Source: Bacteroidota bacterium | GTDB taxonomy: Bacteria; Bacteroidota; Bacteroidia; J057; JADKCL01 | Assembly: GCA_016718825.1 (NCBI GenBank) | Contig: JADKCL010000036.1 | Coordinates: 1 to 31,684, forward strand | Reading direction: 5' to 3' | Length of the DNA: 31,684 nucleotides | Shown here: in pieces, positions 1 to 8,376 of the stretch | Numbering within the stretch: the stretch's first letter is position 1 | Layout: each line of letters opens with the position of its first letter | Made by a program: the position numbers and the translations under genes | Notes under the pieces: model-generated | Told to the model about the DNA's origin: nothing | Seen by the model: only the letters and a program-made list of their open reading frames with translations | The model's database searches: none

Positions 1-638
1 ATGTACGAGATTACAGGGCAAGGTCATCTGGTGAGAATGCTTATTTTTAGTCGCGCAAATCCTCTATAGGATTTGGGCAGTTATACGCTAATAATTCTCT
101 TTTCACTCAAAGCCCCGGGAGGTTATATGCATTACGTTATTTCTACCACGACTTGGGGCCCAACCAAATCATAACATGGACTGCACTACCAGGTCATTTT
201 TGCTTTCACCCTCCGGGCTGGGAGATACAGTAATGATCATGCTTTCGCGATGCTGTAACTATTGCTGTCATTGGAACCATCGAAAATGATTCCTTTCGGT
301 CCCGCGCTTCAGGAAATTTGCTGATTTATTTTCCAGAATTACAAATTTAAGGATTCTCGTGTGCAAACCTTGTGCTGGGGTATACCATCAGAGAAGATAT
401 GATCAAAGAATGCTCTGTTTGAAGAATATGAGCCAAGTCTGCATCAAGATATGTCCGTCGGATTGCGAAATTCATCAGTTTTAATGCGCTCTACATTCTT
501 AATCACCCAATCGTGTATGTTCTGTGCATTTGTCATTATCCAACAGCTCTAAATATTCAGTTGAGAACACCTCAGATTTTCCATTAAAACACTTATTAAG
601 AAACGAGTCTGCTCCTGAACAGATGAAACGGAAATAGT
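1..638. other. Stretch with no recognisable gene
   Basis: No reading frame longer than about 60 codons with a recognisable protein, and no RNA gene, could be found on either strand. The stretch is AT-leaning and has stops in all frames. Given the decayed genes directly downstream it may be more eroded coding sequence, but I could not match it to any family. Confidence 0.5.
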
Positions 639-1914
639 ATGTTTGTTGCAGGATCAATTGCGGTATCGGTTATTTTGATTATCTTCATTGCCTTGCTACC
701 ATGGCATTGACGGTCGTTTCTTTATTGTCATTGAATGTACTCAGTTTGGTCTCTTGTCGAAGGCTGGCTAAGACTATGGTTGGATTACAGCGAGTTTGCT
801 GCAAACAGTTTAAATGATCCTATGGGCATCTTGGTTTGGGGTTTTGCAACAGATGTATCGATGGCACCATGGAATGGGTGTGCTAGGTTTTAAACTGTTA
901 CTAGTGCATCCTTTTATTGCTAGCCGGTCATTGCTTACCGTTAGATCCCGATATTGACAGCGAGTATTGTCCACTTAATCCGCAATCGACTAATATCTTG
1001 GGCTGGTTGGCATTAATCATTTTTACGCTTGGCATGGCGGCAGCCTTTGTTCTACATCTTGCCTTATATGGTATGTGGCGCTTTCATATGTTATTGGTCG
1101 CGAAGTAGCATTAGGTTTTGGAACATATTATTTGGTCTGTGGCGGATTTTCCACATCAACCTAGCAGCGGCTTTGCTTCCTGCGGCAATATCCCGTGTAT
1201 GGCGTTTATTGCGTGCTGATCGAGGTAATGACGCTCGTCCTTGTAAGGAGGGGTCAGCGCAGTCGGTCATCCGGCGGAAGAACATCATGCTGAAGATAAA
1301 TTTACGGCCGCTGGCAAGACCCATATCGGTGCCCTGAGTCAGTTTGTAGGGTGCGGCTTTTTGAAGGGTTTTATTTTCAGGGTTGTGGTGATTTTCATCC
1401 GTATACCGTAAGTCATATCACAAAGATGGTGATTTGACGTTGATGGCTAAGGCGGTGGGAGGTTGCACGCAGCGCCTGCAGTCACTTGAACCGGGTGTTG
1501 CTGTTTCGCTTGCAAGGACCTTATGGTAACTTCCTACTTGATCAATCCAATCGCGCAAGAAGTATATGGATCGCTGCTGGTGTTGGCCTAACTCCTTTTC
1601 CTAGCATTTTGAAGTCGCCACTCACCCAGCCCACTGATATGTTTTATGTTCATCGTAGAGGTAGGGAGTGCTCCTTACGAAGGAACTACGAAAGATGTTT
1701 GCGACCAACCAAGCGTACTTATGTTTTGTTCTTTGTCGATGACGGAATGATTTAAAACTTTATTCACGTGGTTGGAGGAACATTGATAAACTCAATAAGA
1801 AACAAATTGTATCTGTGCGGCCCACCGCCATTCATGGCTAAGGTTACCAGGTGGCTGCAGGAACATGACATGCCTGAACAACAAATTCATTTTGAACAAT
1901 TCGATTTCCGTTAA
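639..1914 (+). pseudogene. Decayed ferric-reductase-like flavocytochrome
   Basis: Fragments spread over three frames assemble into one ferric-reductase-like protein: a membrane-spanning haem domain followed by a cytoplasmic FAD/NAD(P)H module of the ferredoxin reductase type. The first ATG (639) starts a hydrophobic segment. Around 850-1090 are MYRWHHGMGVLGFKLLLVHP and then NILGWLALIIFTLGMAAAFV, two membrane helices with histidines suited to haem binding. At about 1365-1420 GCGDFHPYTVS is the FAD-binding HPYT/S motif. At 1504-1600 LQGPYGNF and WIAAGVGLTPF are the typical FAD/NAD site motifs. At 1810-1830 YLCGPPPFM is the C-terminal nucleotide-binding motif, and the protein ends IHFEQFDFR at 1914. 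At least six frameshifts or in-frame stops separate these parts, so no functional protein can be made as written. The family assignment is firm; the electron acceptor (iron or oxygen) cannot be told. Confidence 0.8.
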
Positions 1915-2389
1915 TGAGTATAGATAGACTCGGTCATTTTAGATGAACTCGGCTGCGCGATTCTTTCAGGCCGGTGATGCTTTGCTATTTACTGCTCGCT
2001 CTCTAACCTCAGCCAACGGCCTCCAACGTTATCACTACCAATCTGTAATTCTCCGGAATGGGTAAACTTATTCATTTTAGCCAGCATCAACACTACTGCG
2101 TGTTAGTCGAATGCTTGCTCTTGAATAATTTCAAGTGGCAATTTTCACTGAATCTTACAATCCTGCTCGAAAACACATGCAGTGATTATTGACATGACTT
2201 GTTCTATCTTACTTTTTCAATTGGCTGCGTGAATTGCGCTGACCTATTCCGAAACCACAAGTTTCTGTTTATTTTACTGATCCTTAGCTATCTTTTGTTA
2301 TGTGCTCTGCCTTTAGAATATTCCTATTTTATAGTTATCTTTTAATGTGGAATTTTCCATTTTTAAATAACTAAACTGAAGATCTAACA
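1915..2389. other. Intergenic stretch with nothing recognised
   Basis: AT-rich sequence between two decayed genes. I see no gene, RNA or strong hairpin. A run of T-rich sequence just before 2390 may hold the former promoter of the PepSY gene, but no convincing -35/-10 pair stands out. Confidence 0.4.
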
Positions 2390-2746
2390 ATGAATACTAG
2401 AACACTTCTTTTAATAGTCCTTTACCGATGTGGTATTATTTACGTATCAAGTTTTGCAGGTGAAAGGAAGACAAAATTTACCCTTCGGATGATCCTATTG
2501 TGCCTCCATGCTAAATCTGATGCTAAGAAGGAAAGAAGAGAAAGTACAATGGTCTACCGTCCCTGCTGTGGTTGAAAACCATTACTGAAAACGCAGGGGC
2601 GGAAAAATTTGAAATAAGAAGAAGCAGGAACAAAGAGATGGCAAATCAATTACGGTTTTACTGAAGCAAGGTAAAATTCCGACGGTAAGAAGGGTGAAAT
2701 TTAAAGGTCGGTGAAGACTGGAAGCTCATCAAGGTTGAACGATTAA
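2390..2746 (+). pseudogene. Decayed secreted PepSY-domain protein
   Basis: The ATG at 2390 opens an N-terminal signal-peptide-like stretch (MNTRTLLLIVL, then SFAGE after a break). Further on, the three frames read together give AVVEN, ITENAGG, a GKSITV-like strand, a PDGKKGEI-like strand, VGED and KLIKVE. This is the pattern of small periplasmic PepSY proteins, which repeat a strand-helix unit ending in D/E-G-K-xx-x-V-E. The original would have been about 110-120 residues. At least five single-base shifts break it. It lies between the ferric-reductase-like pseudogene and the P-type ATPase pseudogene on the same strand, so the three may once have been one unit; PepSY proteins do occur beside membrane-bound reductases. 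Function unknown beyond an extracytoplasmic location. Confidence 0.6.
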
Positions 2747-2783
2747 TCCAGAAACAACATGATTTGAGGTTTAAGTGAAAGAA

Positions 2784-5390
2784 ATGACAATAGCCCAGCA
2801 TTGGTAATCGTTCTCGTCTTAGCAACAGTCAGTTGTTTAAAAACTTCTCTATTAGAATCGGTCTTCTGAATGGTTTAATGAGGAACGCTTGAACCGCCGA
2901 AAGCGGTTTAGTCGTGCTGTTTCCATACCATGATTATTCAATGCATCGAACTGTACCTATCGTACGTCTTGATGACATCCTGAATAGCGAGCGAGGATTT
3001 TTAACTCAGGAGGAAGCCCATGCCCGGCTAAACCAGTACCGGACGTAATGATATCATTGAAACCCCCACCTCGAATCGATGGACGTTGCTGTTAGATACA
3101 GCTCAGGGATCCTATCTTTGATTTTTACTTGGCGGCCATATTGTTTTATTTTCAGGGCGATGCAATAGAAGCCGCAATGCTTTTTAATGGCGGTAATTCC
3201 GCTGATAAGGGATGGTTGTACTTGCACCAATCGTACCCGGGCTTCCGCACTACGAAGGACTATCGGAAGGTCGACTTGCCATTACCGTGGTAGTTCGCGG
3301 TGATGAGGCGGTAGAGTTTGCCGCAACAGAACTGGTACCGAAGGGATCTCGTGCTGCTATCTGCGGGATAAAATGCTGCTGCCGATGGCATTCTCATTTC
3401 AGGTGAATCAATTCAGGTAGATGAGTCCGCATTAACCGGTGAAGCTTTCCGTGCAAGCAGCCATTGACTAGGATTGGATCAGCCAACTCTGATTGTACCA
3501 GTCGATACAGTTCACTGGATCCTTGCCGGAAGCAGCTGCTTACTGGAACGGCCACCGTTCGTATTGTGTTCACCGGTACTGAAACAATTTGGTTATATCG
3601 ATGCCTCTGCATTGCTGGGCGGTCGCAGACGAACACCGCTGCAAACTGCCATTGCCAATTTAGTTGTTATGCTTCTTTATTGCGTACGATCTTGTACCTT
3701 GCGCTTGCCTGGGTGCGTCTACGTCGGGGGGTTCGGCATTGTTGATGCGATGCAAGTGCAGTTACGCTGGCAGTCGCTGCGCTACCTGAAGAATTTCAGT
3801 CGTTTTACCTTTTTTCTTGGTGTTGGTGTGTATCGTCTTGCGCAACGGCGGCGCTTAGTGCGGCGCGCGGTGGTGGTAGAAAACATCGGACGGTATCCCG
3901 CGTTGTTCGGATAAGACAGCACTATCACCGAAGGTCAGTTGAACCCTAACCCACCACTACCCGAACAACAATTTTAGCGATGAACAATTGCTTTCGATCG
4001 CAGCTTTCGCTTCCCGCAGTGAAACCGATGACCCTTTAGAGTTAGCAATTCTTCACGTAACTCTACTGTACTTTGCATTATCTCCTCGTGATGACATTTC
4101 CTTTACGGAGAATCGCAAGTGCGAAACCGCCGTTTGGGCAAACCGATGGTGTATTGATAGCAGCGACCAAAGGAGCACCGGGAAACTATATTTGCTGTGC
4201 ACTTTTAAGAGAACGAGCTCATAAATGGGAACCAAAGTTGCAAACTTGCACAAAGCTGGACATAAGGTCATCGCTTGCGCGGAACGTGGCATCGCCGAGT
4301 CTGCCTGCAGGTGGGTGGAGAGCCGAATCGTGAATTCGGTTTCGTCGGGTTGCCCGCATTTGAAGATCCGGTGCGCGAGGGAGTTATCGAAGCAATTCAA
4401 AACTGTCGTGAAGGAGTATCCATGTTGTAATGGTCACCGGGCGATCATCCCGCCACCGCAGAAGCGGTAGCGCCGAGATAGGTTTGGGTCAGGAAACCCA
4501 AAGTGATCAAGCAAGTCAACTGGATACCTTTTTTACAACAGGGAAGTGCCACTCGATGAACGTGGGATACGCAATCGCTCGTGCCGTCCCATCACAGAAA
4601 ACTCAGTTTAGTGAGGTCTGCAATCCGCTGGTGAAGTTTGGCGGTCACCGGAGATGGCGTAAATGATGTGCTGGCTTTACAGGCTGCAGATATCGGCATT
4701 GCCATGGGTCAGCGAGGCACCCGCAGCGCCACGTGAGTTGCTGCCATCGTGCTGTTAGACGACAATTTCGCACGATCATTCGCGCGTCGCCGAAGGCAGG
4801 CAGTTGTTTCGCAATTTGAAACTGAGCTTTACTATTGATGATCCACATTCCATTGGTTATACTACGACACTCCATACCCTTAGCGGGCTACCCTCTGCTT
4901 TATCATCCTGTCCATATGTTCGGCTTGAAGCAGGCTGATCATTCATCCCACTGCATTACTGGTTTTCCAGGAGGCGCAATAAGGAACGTTTTGAGCCCAA
5001 TTCAAAAAACGCATCACCTCCGATTTTTTAATCTGCGAGAGTGGTGGGTGATTGTAATATCGGAACCCTGCTGACATTAATGGTCATCCATGGCTATGAA
5101 CACAGCCTTGGCACAGGCCACGAGGTTGAACACGCACGAGCCATGGCCTAGTTACTCTCACGTTTGCAAGCGCCATGTTAACTATTGTTCTAGGCGGCCT
5201 GTCTAGCACTTGTCACGTATCATGGTGGAGCAACAATCGCACTGACTTTGCTGCTGGTGCAATTCCCAGCCTTGGCTTCGTTATTACATTTGACTCCACT
5301 GCATTTAAACGACTTGATGCTAAGGGCCGCGGGTGCACTTGGGATTGCCATGATTGTCGTTTTGGACGGTTCAGGGTTCAGTTGCATTAA
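2784..5390 (+). pseudogene. Decayed proton-type P-type ATPase
   Basis: Most landmarks of a cation/proton-translocating P-type ATPase appear in order but in changing frames. The N-terminal cation ATPase domain is near 2943-3050 (RLDDILNSERGFLTQEEAHA). Next come the first membrane pair (ILFYFQGDAIEAAMLF, about 3140-3185), the actuator domain with ALTGEA (about 3428-3446), and the phosphorylation loop DKT(G)T at 3910-3923 with one base missing from the Gly codon. The nucleotide domain includes DGVLIAATKGAP (about 4144-4180), VTGDHPATAEAV (about 4430-4470) and GDGVNDVLALQAADIGIAMG (about 4650-4710). C-terminal helices run to about 5390. No heavy-metal CPC motif is seen, and the layout (short N-terminus, no HMA domain) resembles plasma-membrane H+-ATPases. 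More than ten frame changes make it clearly non-functional as written. The exact start is uncertain; the ATG at 2784 or one nearer 2940 is possible. Confidence 0.8.
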
Positions 5391-5861
5391 CTGAGTAGTG
5401 AGGGTATGCTGATTATTATACGGTCTCAAAATAAAAAATAGTGAAGTCAACATCACTAAAAAGTATCACAAAAGTCAATTTCTTATCATTTAGCTACACC
5501 GAATAAGCTGCACACTGCCGCAGTTAAACTCATTGCAAGTGCTCCCCAGAATGTAACTCTAATAGTTCGACAGCGTTGAAAACTTTCCCAAGTATCAGCA
5601 CCGATGTTTTCAGCATAAATTCATATTCAATTGTTCTATATGAATAATAAATTTCGTATTTGAAAAAATACATATTCTAAAAGTGGCAAAATATTAGATG
5701 CTGATTGACACGGCAAGTTAGGCGGTCACACCGATTTTGCGTCAATTAATATTCTGCACTACAAGCCCAATGTTGGAGTATCGTATGAGTGCTTATCATG
5801 GATTGATGTCATTTGTTAGTATATGCTATCAATAACTTCCTTATAATAAGGAGGAAATCAA
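5391..5861. other. Intergenic stretch before the fitA-like gene
   Basis: AT-rich, with no gene recognised. A TTGACA hexamer near 5704-5709 could be a -35 element, but no good -10 hexamer lies at the usual distance. The last 15 bases hold the strong ribosome binding site AAGGAGG of the fitA-like gene. Confidence 0.35.
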
Positions 5862-6095
5862 ATGTCTGTTGTTACTTTGTTCGCAATTTGCCCGAAGAAA
5901 CGCATCGCGCGCTTAAGCTGCGTGCTGCTCATGGACGTAGCACCGAAGCTGAAATCCGGGAAATTCTGGAAGAGGCAGGCGCCCTAGGACGCGATGTCAA
6001 AATTGGATCTGAACTCGCTTTTGGGCGACTTTGGGGGGCTTGATTTTAATGACACTCGTGATCAGACGCCGACTGATCCGGCAGTGTTCGAATGA
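5862..6095 (+). pseudogene. fitA: FitA-like ribbon-helix-helix antitoxin, frameshifted
   Basis: AAGGAGGAAATCAA directly precedes the ATG at 5862, giving MSVVT, then after a one-base shift VRNLPEETHRALKLRAA and GRSTEAEIREILEEA. This is the N-terminal ribbon-helix-helix DNA-binding domain and linker typical of FitA/VapB-type antitoxins. A second shift near 6020 moves the frame to GGLDFNDTRDQTPTDPAVFE and a TGA at 6093-6095. That C-terminal tail is the part that, in the family, threads into the toxin's active site. The stop overlaps the ATG of the toxin gene (6092) as ATGA, the classic translationally coupled arrangement. FitA-type proteins repress their own operon through an upstream operator; I could not identify that operator here. 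With both shifts repaired the protein would be about 77-78 residues, normal for the family. Confidence 0.75.
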
Positions 6096-6522
6096 TCGTT
6101 CTGGATAGAATGTCATATCCGGAGCCAATGAAACCCAATGGCAATCCCGCCGTTCAAGCTGGCTTGATCGGCAAACAACTCGGACACTGCCTGCGGCAAC
6201 AAGCCTTTCCGAATTGCTGATCGGCATTGAAATCTGCCATGATGGCGTAAAGAAGGGGCTTGATGCCGCATTGAGGAAACTGATGGAGAGGCTTTTGGGT
6301 CACGCATACTATCATTCGATCAACAGGCTGCGATGGCATTATGCGTCCATAGTCGGTCGAGCTAGGATAACGGTCGCCTCATCTCTGTGGGCAGACGGTC
6401 AGATTGCTGCAATCGCGGTCGTACATGGATTCACCATAGCTACGCGAGATATTGCGCCTTTGTCGCTGCCGGAGTGCGAGTCATCAACTTCGGAAGAAAT
6501 GATCTTAGGTGTTTTGTGTTAA
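6092..6522 (+). pseudogene. fitB: FitB/VapC-like PIN-domain toxin, frameshifted
   Basis: The ATG at 6092 starts MIVLD, the first strand of a PIN domain with its first metal-binding Asp. It is followed in shifted frames by EPMKPNGNPAVQA, SELLIGIEI, GLDAALRKLMERL, ASIVGRARIT, ADGQIAAIAVVHGFTIATRD and VAAGVRVINF. These are the standard blocks of FitB toxins: first Asp, the SELLIG helix, a D-A-IAA block with an acidic metal ligand, and the final ATRD-x-x-F strand. PIN toxins cut RNA using Mg2+ held by these acidic residues. At least five shifts are present, so it is probably inactive as written. It is cotranscribed with the antitoxin at 5862 by a 4-base overlap. The end is uncertain, because after VINF the frame runs on to stops at 6522 or later. 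Confidence 0.7.
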
Positions 6523-6693
6523 TGGTAGTTATCAAAGGAACATCATTATGCGAGAACGAAAGTAGATGCGGAATTGACTGTCAAATTTTGCCAAACTACT
6601 CTGTAAGTGTCACCGTTTGTGGTTGTGTGAGACAGTTTTATGCTTAGCAAGCATAAAGTGATTGATTTATATGTAACTGGAATTGTAAATAAG

Positions 6694-6740
6694 TTTTGTA
6701 ATCAGAAGGTCCGGAGTTCGATTCTTAGGTGTCGGCACCA
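6694..6740 (+). tRNA. 3' half of a tRNA-Thr(UGU), probable att remnant
   Basis: The sequence reads TTTGTAATCAGAAGGTCC, then GGAGTTCGATTC, then GTCGGCACCA. This matches the anticodon arm from the loop onward (anticodon TGT), the T-arm with the invariant GTTCGATTC, and the acceptor strand with an encoded CCA of bacterial tRNA-Thr. The matching 5' half (a GCCGAC acceptor strand and D-arm) is absent upstream, where the sequence is AT-rich and unrelated. The T-stem carries small mismatches, so it is unlikely to be functional. A lone tRNA 3' half is the usual scar left by a tyrosine-recombinase element that integrates into a tRNA gene. Confidence 0.65.
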
Positions 6741-6782
6741 TAAATCAAGTAGTTATAAGTTAAATGTCTAGTGTAAAAACTC

Positions 6783-6802
6783 ATTGCTACCATATTGCTA
6801 CC
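6783..6802 (+). repeat. Two direct copies of ATTGCTACC, 11-base spacing
   Basis: ATTGCTACC occurs at 6783-6791 and again at 6794-6802, about 45 bases downstream of the tRNA 3' fragment. Short direct repeats spaced by about one helix turn next to a tRNA-derived site are typical of accessory integrase-binding sites. This is inference; no integrase gene is present. Confidence 0.4.
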
Positions 6803-7021
6803 TTTGCGTTAATGAAGATAGCCATACAGTAAAAGTGCGACAGCACTGACACGAGCTACTAACCAGTGCATTTTCATCAAACGGATAAAGTTATTAAGCG
6901 ACAATTTAACCTACCAGATCAGATTGTTAGCAACACCTAGTCACGGTTGCTATAACGCACTTCTCCCCTTTCCATACTCAAACATTGTTCCTTTCACGAT
7001 GACAAACATCAATATAACTAT

Positions 7022-7255
7022 TTATGCACTTAACATGGTTAGTAAGGTATGCGCATGATCAGCCGCTTTGCTACCAAGTGGTGTTCAAATAGCCTCCATC
7101 TACTTGGGTGATGAAACCACCTTCAAACAGGCGCTCGGCAGCGGCGATCACCGAAGGATCAGCATTTTTATGAATCTTTATGCCCTCAAGACTCGCAGAG
7201 GAACCATAAAGCACTAACACACGCAGTTCGGCCAGATTTTCTTCGAATAAGACAT
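7022..7255 (-). pseudogene. TIGR02647-like small protein, frameshifted
   Basis: The reverse strand has AGGAGATCAA before the ATG at 7253-7255. After a one-base shift it reads LFEENLAELRVLVLYG, SLEGIKIHKNADPSVIAAAE, RLFEGGFITQVDGGYL; a second shift near 7082 leads to TPLGSKAADHAHTLLTMLSA and a TAA at 7022-7024. I recognise this as the TIGR02647 family, about 75-residue proteins of unknown function common in gamma- and betaproteobacteria. In that family a helical N-terminus is followed by a wing with the GLVTQxDGGYLT motif. Length and motif order fit a full-length gene with two single-base errors. The good ribosome binding site suggests the gene was recently, or still is, active. Confidence 0.65.
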
Positions 7256-7577
7256 TTGATCTCCTAAGTTATTCTTAATTTATGGATTAGCATCTTCTTT
7301 GCCAATCTTACATTAAAAACTATCAATGAATACGCAAAGATACATTTATGTATGGAATGGCCTTTCATTTGGCGGATTATAGTAGATCCAGATTCATAAA
7401 TCGGATTTAACTTATTGTCTTAAAGGCAAAACCTTTATATTCTTCGGCTGATTGCCAAGAGTATATTTGTAGCCCCCCCATGTGACTTAGACGGGGAGAG
7501 CTAAATGACGTATTTGTTATATGTATTAAGAGTTTTTCTATTCTGAAGCTAATTAAGTAATAAGGAGTTAGGAGAAC
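7256..7577. other. Intergenic stretch before the cassette
   Basis: AT-rich, with no gene recognised. It should contain the promoter of the - strand TIGR02647-like gene and possibly one reading into the cassette at 7650, but no hexamer pair is convincing. Confidence 0.35.
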
Positions 7578-7645
7578 TTAACCATGTTATACGACATTCT
7601 ATTACAGGTTATGCGACATTTTTTGTCGTATATATTACGTTAGGC
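7578..7645 (+). other. attC-like recombination hairpin (left)
   Basis: TATACGACA at 7588-7596 pairs with TGTCGTATA at 7624-7632, leaving a 27-base loop. Outside this stem TAAC (7579-7582) pairs with GTTA (7639-7642), separated from the stem by short imperfectly paired spacers. The 3' end is GTTAGGC (7639-7645), which fits the cassette-boundary consensus GTTRRRY cut by integron integrases. This is the architecture of an attC site: R boxes, unpaired spacer, L stem and terminal loop. The next gene starts only 5 bases later, as is common for cassette genes. An alternative reading is a simple terminator-like hairpin, but no T-tract follows. Confidence 0.5.
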
Positions 7646-7649
7646 ACAC

Positions 7650-8375
7650 ATGGTCACCTCGAACGCTATCCAAAGAACGATTCAAATTCGTTATGCTGGC
7701 CAGATTGGCACGGCTTTCTTTATTGATGTCGATTCACGGCAGTACTTGGTCACCGGAAAGCACATAGTTCCGGACCTACAAGATGAAGTCTTCATCTCCA
7801 TCTTGCATAACAACAACTGGTCCGATATTGGTGTGCGCCTAGTCGGACACGCGCCTGGAAAAGCTGATATCTCCGTGCTTGCTCTTCCTTATCGCATCGC
7901 TGGCGCTGACCTAACATTGCCTCCGGACGCGACGAGTTTAACGGTCGGACAGGAGGCTTTCTTTTTGGGATTCCCATTTGGTCTCTTTGGCGAGATGGGG
8001 ACGGCCAACAACGACTACCCGCTGCCATTCGTCAAGCGAGCTACCGTAAGTTGTTTCGAGCACAACCAGCACGGCCTTCATCTCATATTCCTTGATGGAA
8101 ATAACAATCCAGGGTTCTCTGGGGGGCCCGTTGTCTTCCGCCATTCTGGAACGACTGAGTTTCGTGTCGCAGGCGTTATTTCCGGGTACCGCTATGTTGA
8201 CCAACCTGTCTATCAGGGAACTGAGATGCTACCGCTTAGAACCCCAGCTCCTACCGGGATTATTTATCTCTACGGGATTGGATATGCAACCTCGCTGGCA
8301 CGTGGGAATCCCATTGGTCCTCAATGTGTGTCTAACTCCACGTTAGCCTCCATCAGATTCGGAAAATATTTTTAA
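7650..8375 (+). CDS. Trypsin-like serine protease
   Basis: A 241-residue protein with a compact trypsin/DegP-type (chymotrypsin fold) protease core and no further domain. The catalytic triad can be placed. His38 is in YLVTGKHIV (the family's VTAxHV position), Asp73 in KADISVLAL (the usual DLAVL strand) and Ser157 in NPGFSGGPVV, the canonical GxSGGP nucleophile motif. Residues 103-112 (AFFLGFPFGL) match the usual GYP-x-G strand. No signal peptide and no PDZ domain are present, so it is probably cytoplasmic, unlike DegP/HtrA. The ATG lies 4 bases after the attC-like box with no ribosome binding site, as often seen for the first gene of a cassette. One base separates its TAA from the GTG of the membrane-protein gene, so the two are probably translated together. 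Substrate unknown; solitary trypsin-like proteases of this kind occur in several antiphage modules, which makes a regulatory or defence role conceivable. Confidence 0.8.
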   Translation: MVTSNAIQRTIQIRYAGQIGTAFFIDVDSRQYLVTGKHIVPDLQDEVFISILHNNNWSDIGVRLVGHAPGKADISVLALPYRIAGADLTLPPDATSLTVGQEAFFLGFPFGLFGEMGTANNDYPLPFVKRATVSCFEHNQHGLHLIFLDGNNNPGFSGGPVVFRHSGTTEFRVAGVISGYRYVDQPVYQGTEMLPLRTPAPTGIIYLYGIGYATSLARGNPIGPQCVSNSTLASIRFGKYF

Positions 8376-8376
8376 A

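Noticed and set aside
3394..3636. A - strand gene opposite the P-type ATPase remnant
   Set aside because: It is antisense to ATPase motifs (ALTGEA and following) and has no recognisable protein features.
6694..6740. A functional tRNA-Thr gene
   Set aside because: No acceptor 5' strand or D-arm precedes the anticodon loop, and the T-stem has mismatches.
7588..7632. A rho-independent terminator before the protease gene
   Set aside because: The hairpin has a long loop and no following T-tract, and its outer boxes fit a recombination site better.
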